A DNA stretch of 64,000 nt from Agrobacterium vitis. GTDB lineage: Bacteria > Pseudomonadota > Alphaproteobacteria > Rhizobiales > Rhizobiaceae. A program made the translations under genes and the position numbers. The DNA lies in NCBI RefSeq assembly GCF_037039395.1, contig NZ_CP146242.1:1849001-1913000 (forward strand), read 5' to 3'. Below the pieces are notes generated by a model. It was not told where the DNA came from. It searched no databases and worked only from the letters and a program-made list of their open reading frames with translations. This document shows, in pieces, positions 56,055 to 64,000 of this stretch; position 1 is the stretch's first letter; the number at the start of each line of letters is the position of its first letter.

Positions 56055-57353
56055 GTGACAAAGCGACGCACATTTCTGTTTCTCCAAGGCCCGGCCTCGC
56101 CGTTTCTCACCGAACTCGCAAGGGTCTTTGAGACGCGCGACATTGCCGTGCGTAAGGTCAATTTTTGTTCAGGTGATGTCATTTTCTGGAAAAAATGGCC
56201 TTTTGATTTTTTTCGCGACCGGGATGATGCCTGGCCCGGCTTTCTTGAGCGGCTCATTCTGCGCCACGGCATTACCGATGTGCTGATGCTGGGCGATGGG
56301 CGACCCAAACACGCTGCTGCCGTTGCGCTATGCACCAGGCTTGGCCTGCGCGCCCATATTTTCGAACATGGCTATCTGCGGCCAGACTGGTTGACGGTGG
56401 AGCCGTTTGGCATGTCCAGCCAGTCGCGTTTTCCAGTCGATCCTCAAGCAATCGTGGCCTTGGCGCAGGGTGTCGAGGCTCCTCAGCCGCGCAGTCCCTA
56501 TCCGTCCAGCTTTCTCACCTATGCGCTTTATGACCTGATCTATCATATCCCGAATGTCGCGCTCGGCTGGCTGCTGCATCCGCATTACAAGGCGCATGGC
56601 CCTGTCCATCCCGTCGTGGAATATAGCGGATGGATTCGCAAGGGCCTGACCGCACGCCGGCGAAAGGCGCAGGCATTGCGCCTGCAACAACGCTATCTGG
56701 CAACGGACAAGGAGTTCGACTTCTATCTTTTCCCGCTGCAATTGCCGGGGGACTATCAGATCCGTCGCCATGCGCCGATGGGTGACCTGTTTCGCATCCT
56801 GCAAGCCGTGATCCGTTCCTTTGCCCGCCACGCGCCATCCGGCAGCAGATTGCTGTTCAAAACCCATCCGATCGACAACGGCTTGCGCGACTGGTCATCA
56901 GAAATAGCGCGCATGGCAACGCGCTGCGGCATTGCCCATCAGGTCGATGTGATTGACGGCGGCGACCTGACGGCCCTGATAAGGGCGAGCCGCGGCCTGG
57001 TGACGGTAAATTCCACGGTCGGCCTGACCGCGCTACAACAGGCCGTCCCGGTCATGGCACTTGCGCCGGCAATCTATGACGTACCTGGCCTCACTCACCA
57101 GCAAAGCCTCGCCAGTTTCTGGCAGGCACCCGAATTGCCGGATGCCACCCTGCTCAATCACCTGATCCACGCCATGACCGCCACCATCCAACTCCCCGGC
57201 GGCTTCATCGGCAAGCAGGCGATTGCTGACGGGGCCACGGCAATGGCCGACAGACTGCTGGCCGAAACAAAACCACTTGCCCACGAACCTTCACCCGAAC
57301 GCAGCCGTTTCCGGTATGAAAGCGAGCTTTTGGAACTGGAAACAGGGGGCTGA
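56055..57353 (+). CDS. Capsule polysaccharide KpsS/LipB-like protein (copy 2)
   Basis: 432 residues, paralogous to the divergent neighbour. Shared motifs: TFLFLQGPASPFLTELARV, EHGYLRPDWLTVEPFGM, LFPLQLPGDYQIRRHAPMG, RLLFKTHPIDNGLRDW, VTVNSTVGLTALQQA and PGLTHQQSLASFW. It is likely a Kdo-linker transferase for a capsule-type polymer. The start is uncertain; GTG at 56055 gives the same distance to the FLQGP motif as in copy 1, while TTG at 55995 would add 20 residues. It may act on a different acceptor or as a second transferase of the pair. Confidence 0.85.
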   Translation: MTKRRTFLFLQGPASPFLTELARVFETRDIAVRKVNFCSGDVIFWKKWPFDFFRDRDDAWPGFLERLILRHGITDVLMLGDGRPKHAAAVALCTRLGLRAHIFEHGYLRPDWLTVEPFGMSSQSRFPVDPQAIVALAQGVEAPQPRSPYPSSFLTYALYDLIYHIPNVALGWLLHPHYKAHGPVHPVVEYSGWIRKGLTARRRKAQALRLQQRYLATDKEFDFYLFPLQLPGDYQIRRHAPMGDLFRILQAVIRSFARHAPSGSRLLFKTHPIDNGLRDWSSEIARMATRCGIAHQVDVIDGGDLTALIRASRGLVTVNSTVGLTALQQAVPVMALAPAIYDVPGLTHQQSLASFWQAPELPDATLLNHLIHAMTATIQLPGGFIGKQAIADGATAMADRLLAETKPLAHEPSPERSRFRYESELLELETGG

Positions 57354-57362
57354 GGTAATAAA

Positions 57363-57452
57363 TGGCGGAGAGGGTGGGATTCGAACCCACGATACGGTTG
57401 CCCGTATGCCGCATTTCGAGTGCGGTGCTTTCGACCACTCAGCCACCTCTCC
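57363..57452 (-). tRNA. tRNA-Ser(CGA)
   Basis: 90 nt on the - strand. Acceptor stem GGAGAGG / CCTCTCC, anticodon stem CCGCA / TGCGG with loop CTCGAAA (anticodon CGA, reading UCG), a long variable arm as in serine tRNAs, T-arm with GTTCGAATC, discriminator G and an encoded CCA. No integrated element borders it. Confidence 0.96.
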
Positions 57453-57675
57453 GCGGGTCTGGTCGGCGCTTGTGTAGCGCGGGCTGTCTCATAGCGGCGA
57501 TTGAGGGGGCTGGCAAGAGCGAAAAAAGCATAATTCTCTGCTGCGTGGTGGATCGCCCGGATGGATCGCAGAGTGGATCTGCCGTCTCCTGTTGCAGGAA
57601 AGACAATGGGTGACGTGATTTGATGCGTGGGTGGTTTATCGTCAGGAATTCTCTTTGTGTTTAGGGGCTTTCGCC

Positions 57676-57880
57676 TTGACAGGTTGGGGCTTCTCACGTA
57701 TGCGACGTGCGACTTTAGATATGGGTGATCCCTCTGTGCGGGTTCTCAAGTCTATAATCGCTTCTCGCTTTGCCGAGAGGTTTCCACCGGCAGATCTCAA
57801 GATCTGCTATCCGACTGACAAAAAGACGGTCGTCCGGCACCTGCCGGTCAGAACCGGTAACGAACATGGAAGGATAAAAT
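57676..57880 (+). promoter_or_regulatory. rplU promoter and structured leader
   Basis: TTGACA at 57676-57681 with TATGCG about 17 bp on is a candidate promoter. The leader then has a perfect 8-bp inverted repeat GCAGATCT-CA-AGATCTGC (57790-57807) and two hairpins CCGGCA/TGCCGG and CCGGT/ACCGG (about 57836-57860), ending with GGAAGGA before the rplU ATG. These could serve autoregulation by bL21. Between the tRNA (57452) and here nothing else is seen; an open frame at 57631-57909 overlaps rplU and is not credible. Confidence 0.45.
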
Positions 57881-58195
57881 ATGTTCGCAGTCATCAAGAC
57901 CGGCGGTAAGCAGTACCGCGTAGCCGCCAACGACGTGCTGACCATCGAAAAGCTGGAAGCCGAAGCTGGTGCTATCGTTGAATTCACCGAAATTCTCGTT
58001 GTTGGCGTTGGTGCCGATGCGACGATCGGTGCGCCTTTTGTTGCTGGTGCAACCGTGAAGGCTGAAGTTGTCGAGCATAACCGTGGCAAGAAGGTCATCG
58101 CGTTCAAGAAGCGCCGTCGCCAGAATTCCAAGCGGTCGCGCGGCCATCGCCAGCACCACACAGTCGTTCGCATCACCGACATCGTCGCTGCGTAA
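57881..58195 (+). CDS. rplU: 50S ribosomal protein bL21
   Basis: 104 residues: [20 protein letters not shown] at the start and [21 protein letters not shown] basic region near the end, both diagnostic. It binds 23S rRNA in the large subunit. First gene of the rplU-rpmA operon, with GGAAGGA upstream. Confidence 0.98.
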   Translation: MFAVIKTGGKQYRVAANDVLTIEKLEAEAGAIVEFTEILVVGVGADATIGAPFVAGATVKAEVVEHNRGKKVIAFKKRRRQNSKRSRGHRQHHTVVRITDIVAA

Positions 58196-58233
58196 TCGGT
58201 CAACGGGAAACCAGGTTTTAAAGGAGAACTCCA

Positions 58234-58506
58234 ATGGCACATAAAAAAGCTGGCGGTTCGTCGCGCAACGGTCGCGATTCCGAGTCCAAGCGCCTTGGCG
58301 TGAAGAAGTTCGGCGGCGAAGTCGTCATTCCAGGCAATATTATCGTTCGTCAGCGCGGCACGCAGTGGCATCCGGGCGCAAACGTCGGCATGGGCAAGGA
58401 CCATACGATCTTTGCACTCACCACCGGCAATGTCACCTACCGTACGAAGTCCAACGGCCGCGTATTCGTGTCCGTAATGCCGAAAACGGCGGAAGCCGCA
58501 GAATAA
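58234..58506 (+). CDS. rpmA: 50S ribosomal protein bL27
   Basis: 90 residues: [20 protein letters not shown] and [21 protein letters not shown] are the hallmark bL27 sequences. The N-terminal tail reaches the peptidyl-transferase centre. It begins 38 bp after rplU with AAAGGAG upstream. In many alphaproteobacteria obgE follows; here two acetyltransferases and an EEP-family gene intervene. Confidence 0.98.
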   Translation: MAHKKAGGSSRNGRDSESKRLGVKKFGGEVVIPGNIIVRQRGTQWHPGANVGMGKDHTIFALTTGNVTYRTKSNGRVFVSVMPKTAEAAE

Positions 58507-58570
58507 AGCCGGTCGCTTACCAACAGCCGGCGTCTCATCGACCCGGCTGAGCGTACAGGTTCAGTTAGAC

Positions 58571-58609
58571 AAAAAGGGAAGATGAGGCGCCACCTCTCTT
58601 CCCTTTTTT
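58571..58609 (+). terminator. Intrinsic terminator after rpmA
   Basis: Stem AAAAAGGGAAGA...GAGG / CCTC...TCTTCCCTTTTT with loop CGCCA and a run of T. It ends the rplU-rpmA transcript. Confidence 0.92.
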
Positions 58610-58633
58610 CTTACCTCCAAAGGAGACTGAGCC

Positions 58634-59266
58634 ATGGAACGCTTATTACTGAGGGATGACCAATTCCGGTCACCCGACGATCGGCTGAGGCCGGATCGGT
58701 TAAGGCAAAGTTGCCCCGTCCTCTTATCGCAGCGGCTGGTTATGCGCGCTCCGCATGTAGAAGACATTGACGCCCTTACCCATCTCGCCAATAACGCCGC
58801 CGTTGCGACCATGGTGTCGCGTATGCCACATCCTTACACGGCAGCCGATGCCGCCGATTTTGTGCGACGTTCCAATCTCGGCGAGATCGGTAAATGCGTC
58901 TATGCGATTACGAAGGGTGAGAATGGCGAATTTCTCGGCTGCTGCGCGCTCGAGCCGCATACCGACCTGGAGACACTGGAAATCGGCTATTGGCTGGGTG
59001 AGCCCTATTGGAACAACGGCTACGCCACCGAAGCCGCTCATGCCCTGATCGACATGGCCTTCCGGACCCGTGACATCGCCTTCATTGATGCCCGTTGCCG
59101 GGTCACCAATGTTGCGGCACGGCGGGTCATCCAGAAGTGCGGCTTCCAGTTCCAGGGGTCCGGCATGGTCGGCCATCTGGCTGCCCGTGGCATGGTGCCG
59201 GTGGAATGGTACCGGCTGGATCGCAAGACCTGGATGTCACTGAAGAGCTGGGGGGAGATGCGGTGA
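58634..59266 (+). CDS. GNAT family N-acetyltransferase, RimJ/RimL-like (copy 1)
   Basis: 210 residues. Acetyltransferase domain about 30-190: SQRLVMRAPHVEDIDAL, EIGYWLGEPYWNNGYATEAA (acetyl-CoA loop region) and RRVIQKCGFQFQG. An extra 28-residue N-terminal lead (MERLLLRDDQFRSPDDRLR) precedes it. The RimJ/RimL group includes ribosomal-protein N-terminal acetylases, but most members have other substrates. AAAGGAGA precedes the ATG. It overlaps the next gene (TGATG). Confidence 0.88.
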   Translation: MERLLLRDDQFRSPDDRLRPDRLRQSCPVLLSQRLVMRAPHVEDIDALTHLANNAAVATMVSRMPHPYTAADAADFVRRSNLGEIGKCVYAITKGENGEFLGCCALEPHTDLETLEIGYWLGEPYWNNGYATEAAHALIDMAFRTRDIAFIDARCRVTNVAARRVIQKCGFQFQGSGMVGHLAARGMVPVEWYRLDRKTWMSLKSWGEMR

Positions 59267-59853
59267 TGGCTGCTCTTGAAAAGCCCCGGCTGCAAACGCG
59301 GCTCCCCTCGCTTGGGCCTTGCCCGGTGATCGAAACGCAACGATTGGTGCTGCGTCCGCATCGGCTTTCCGATGCGGACGCCATTGCTGCCTCGCTGAAC
59401 GACTGGCAGGTGACGCGGATGCTAAGCCGGGTACCGATGCCCTATGACCGGCAGGATGCTTGCGATTGGCTGAACCGCATCACAGCCGGTGTCATGCCGG
59501 ATTGGCACCTGGCCATCACGTCGGGCGATGACGTTCATATCGGCATGGTCGGCCTGGAGCTGCGCCATGGGCTTTGGCATCTCGGTTATTGGCTCAATCG
59601 TTTCTACTGGGGGCGGGGGCTGATGAGTGAGGCAGCCCGGGCTGCGGTGGAACGGTTCTTCCGGCGTATGCCGGAGGCGGTGCTGCATTCCGGCGCCTTT
59701 GCCGATAATGCCGCATCGTTGAAGATCCAGGACAAGCTGGGCTTCACCCTGACCCGCTGCGCCGATCTCTACAGCCTGTCGCGCAATGCCATGGCACCGC
59801 ATATCGAAACCCGCCTGACGCAAGACGGGTTTCAGAGAGCGAAAGCGTTTTAA
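59266..59853 (+). CDS. GNAT family N-acetyltransferase (copy 2)
   Basis: 195 residues. TQRLVLRPHRLSDADAIAAS starts the domain; HLGYWLNRFYWGRGLMSEAA and ASLKIQDKLGFTLT are the acetyl-CoA and C-terminal motifs, closely parallel to copy 1. The start ATG overlaps the previous stop, with GGGGGAGA upstream, so the two are translated together. It probably arose by tandem duplication followed by divergence. Substrate unknown. Confidence 0.87.
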   Translation: MAALEKPRLQTRLPSLGPCPVIETQRLVLRPHRLSDADAIAASLNDWQVTRMLSRVPMPYDRQDACDWLNRITAGVMPDWHLAITSGDDVHIGMVGLELRHGLWHLGYWLNRFYWGRGLMSEAARAAVERFFRRMPEAVLHSGAFADNAASLKIQDKLGFTLTRCADLYSLSRNAMAPHIETRLTQDGFQRAKAF

Positions 59854-59858
59854 AGACA

Positions 59859-59888
59859 GTTGCGGCGGCCGGACGTGGCCGCCGCAAC
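59859..59888. terminator. GC-rich hairpin between convergent genes
   Basis: Perfect 12-bp inverted repeat GTTGCGGCGGCC / GGCCGCCGCAAC with a six-base loop between the GNAT gene (+) and the EEP-family gene (-). No T-run follows on either side, so termination strength is unsure. Confidence 0.55.
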
Positions 59889-59889
59889 C

Positions 59890-60750
59890 TCAATCCAATT
59901 CCACCCAGACCGGAAAATGGTCTGAGCCGACCGCATCGGTATCGACGCTTGCCGCTTTCAGGCGATGGGCCAGCGAACCGCTCAGGAAGCAATAATCGAG
60001 ATGCATGCGCATATCCGGCTTGCCCACCTCTTCCCAGCTGTAACTTTCGGCATTGAGTTTGCCGAGCCGGGCCAATGCGTCCAGAGGGGCGTTGGCGCGG
60101 GCGGTGCGACCGTAGTAAGCATCGATGGTTCCGACCATCTCGCGATATTCCGGCGAATCCGGCTGCATGTTGAAATCGCCCATCAGCAGGAAATCCTCCG
60201 GCAGCGGCGGTTGCGGCAGGGCAAATTCCTGTCCACCGGTCATCGCGCCGCCTTCCTGGATGAAGTTGATGGCGCGGTCCTTGAGGAACCGGATCTGGGC
60301 GATGCGCTCGTCCGGTGCGACATGGTCGAGATGGACGGAATAGACCCGGAGCGCCCCGCCGGGCGCATCGATCACCGCTTCGGTCGCGGCGCGCTGATTG
60401 TTGAGCTTTTCGAAGGTGCGGGTGCGCGGCAACAGCAGCATCCGGTTGGCCAGGATCGGCCAGCGCGACAACACCATATTGCCAAACTGGAAGCGCTTGT
60501 CGACGCGGCGGCCTTTGATCAGCGCCGAGGAGGCGTGCAGGTCGCAGGCCGGTCCATAGACCCAATGATATTCGGGAAAATGGTTGGCGAAGATCTCCGG
60601 CAGGTCGGCCCCACCATTGGCGGGATAACCGCGGGTGACTTCCTGGAGGGCGATCACATCGGCGCCCTCCAGGTTTTTGGCAATCCTGATGGGGTCGAAT
60701 TTGCCGTCCAGGCCGATCCCATATTGAATATTGTAACTGACGAAACGCAC
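59890..60750 (-). CDS. Endonuclease/exonuclease/phosphatase family protein
   Basis: 286 residues. EEP-fold motifs: MRFVSYNIQYG, ADVIALQEVTRGY (metal-binding Glu), YSVHLDHVAPDERIAQI, FLLMGDFNMQPDSPEY (Asp/Asn) and AVGSDHFPVWVELD (catalytic His). There is no signal peptide. Relatives include nucleases and phospholipid/inositol phosphatases, so the substrate is open. GTG at 60748-60750 with GAGG upstream is chosen since the fold begins there; the frame runs on to 60819. It is divergent from obgE. Confidence 0.88.
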   Translation of the reverse strand: MRFVSYNIQYGIGLDGKFDPIRIAKNLEGADVIALQEVTRGYPANGGADLPEIFANHFPEYHWVYGPACDLHASSALIKGRRVDKRFQFGNMVLSRWPILANRMLLLPRTRTFEKLNNQRAATEAVIDAPGGALRVYSVHLDHVAPDERIAQIRFLKDRAINFIQEGGAMTGGQEFALPQPPLPEDFLLMGDFNMQPDSPEYREMVGTIDAYYGRTARANAPLDALARLGKLNAESYSWEEVGKPDMRMHLDYCFLSGSLAHRLKAASVDTDAVGSDHFPVWVELD

Positions 60751-60816
60751 GATACTCTTTGACCTCCGCGTCAAGCGGCGATAACGATGGCCGCATATAT
60801 GATATGAGTATCCTGA

Positions 60817-63105
<2,289 letters not shown>

Positions 63106-63113
<8 letters not shown>

Positions 63114-64000
63114 CATAGTCGCCAAGGCGGATGGTATTGACGCGCTGATGCTGGACATCGGCGCCAAGGCCAAGGCCGCTGCGCGACCGTTGGCTATTGC
63201 CTCGGCTGACCAGAAGAATGCCGCGCTGGTGGCGATGAGTGAGGCGATCCTGACTAGAAAAAGCCAGATCATCGCCGCCAATGCCATCGATCTCAAGGCT
63301 GCGCAAACGGCAGGGCTGGCGGCTTCCTTCATCGACCGGCTCACGCTGAATGAAGAGCGGATCACCGCGATGGCCAAGGGCCTGCGCGAGGTGGCTGAGC
63401 TGAAGGACCCGGTCGGGGAAGTCATCGCGGCCTGGGAGCGTCCGAACGGTTTGCAGATCGAGCGGGTCCGCACGCCGCTCGGTGTGATCGGAGTGATTTA
63501 TGAGAGCCGCCCGAATGTGACGGCGGATGCGGGGGCGCTTTGCCTGAAATCCGGCAACGCCGTGATCCTGCGCGGCGGCTCGGATTCGGTCAATTCCTCG
63601 CGCGCCATTCATGCCTGCCTGGTGGCGGGGCTTGTGGCCGCCGGCCTGCCGGACCATGCCATCCAACTGGTGCCGGTCACGGATCGCGCCGCGGTTGGCG
63701 CGATGCTGACCGGGCTGAACGGCACGATTGACGTGATCGTGCCGCGGGGCGGCAAGAGCCTGGTGGCGCGAGTGCAATCGGATGCGCGCGTGCCGGTCTT
63801 TGCCCATCTGGAAGGGCTGTGCCACGTTTATGTCGATGGCTCCGCCAATCTCGACATGGCGAAAAACATCGTCGTCAATGCCAAGATGCGCCGGACCGGT
63901 ATTTGCGGCTCGGCGGAAACCCTATTGGTCGATAGCGCTGCCATCGGCAGCCATTTGATGCCACTTCTCGAAGCCCTGACCGAGGCGGGTTGCGAGATCC
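63106..64000 (+). CDS. proA: Gamma-glutamyl phosphate reductase, N-terminal part
   Basis: 298 codons are present; the gene leaves the window on the right. ALDH-fold motifs: [50 protein letters not shown] and the active-site [16 protein letters not shown] (catalytic Cys in GICGS). It reduces gamma-glutamyl phosphate to the semialdehyde. The ATG overlaps the end of proB by 8 bp. Confidence 0.96.

Noticed and set aside
57363..57452. tRNA-Ser as an integration site for a genomic island
   Set aside because: No repeated 3' tRNA fragment or integrase gene is seen in the flanking sequence of the window.
57631..57909. 92-codon + strand frame before rplU
   Set aside because: It overlaps the rplU start and the leader hairpins, has a poor start and no homology; the region is better read as promoter and leader.

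Overview
The window reads as chromosomal DNA of an alphaproteobacterium in the Rhizobiaceae, most like Agrobacterium/Allorhizobium (A. vitis-like). The basis is gene content: rkpA-rkpG-rkpH lipid/capsule genes, a divergent putR-putA pair, PhaR beside a beta-ketothiolase, an obgE-proB-proA run next to rplU-rpmA, and an rppH/YibQ-type/ctpA/envC-type block. Several intergenic palindromic repeats of the RIME/ABC style seen in rhizobia support this. The assignment is from recognition, not a database search.

Layout. 1-8.3 kb is housekeeping: a beta-ketothiolase fragment, phaR, rpmF, a glutathione transferase, mtgA, a farnesyl-diphosphate synthase, a LysE-type exporter, an OmpA-like lipoprotein, ispG and an MFS transporter. 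8.8-18.7 kb is the standout block: a 2527-residue iterative-type polyketide/fatty-acid synthase (RkpA), a PLP-dependent alpha-oxoamine synthase (RkpG) and a ketoreductase of the 3-ketosphinganine type (RkpH). 18.7-25.5 kb holds an IMPACT-family gene, a 54-codon orphan, putR/putA and a flavoprotein. 25.9-38.5 kb is one long plus-strand chemotaxis operon: an HD-GYP response regulator, a STAS protein, cheY, cheA, cheW, three mcp genes (the middle one frameshifted), a second cheW, cheR and cheB. 38.5-41.8 kb is an accessory zone with a mobile-like inverted-repeat element, a highly structured intergenic stretch, a lineage-specific membrane protein and a PadR-HAAS-GIN operon. 41.8-64 kb returns to core genes: an orphan ParA, rppH, a YibQ-type deacetylase-like protein, ctpA, an EnvC-like protein, htpX, rsmB, a heparinase II/III-like gene, purH, two divergent capsule KpsS/LipB-like genes, tRNA-Ser(CGA), rplU-rpmA, two GNAT acetyltransferases, an EEP-family nuclease/phosphatase, obgE, proB and a truncated proA.

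How the genes may work together. RkpA has no thioesterase and ends in an acyl carrier domain. RkpG is of the family that condenses an acyl thioester with an amino acid, and RkpH is of the family that reduces the resulting 3-keto-amine. By analogy with serine palmitoyltransferase/ketosphinganine reductase and the fungal fumonisin enzymes, the trio should make a sphingoid-like amino-alcohol lipid. In Sinorhizobium the rkp-1 genes are needed for K-antigen capsule. The two KpsS-like genes 36 kb away are of the family that builds the Kdo linker on a capsule lipid anchor, so both loci may serve the same envelope polymer; that link is inference. The chemotaxis operon is self-contained except that no cheD or cheZ is seen.
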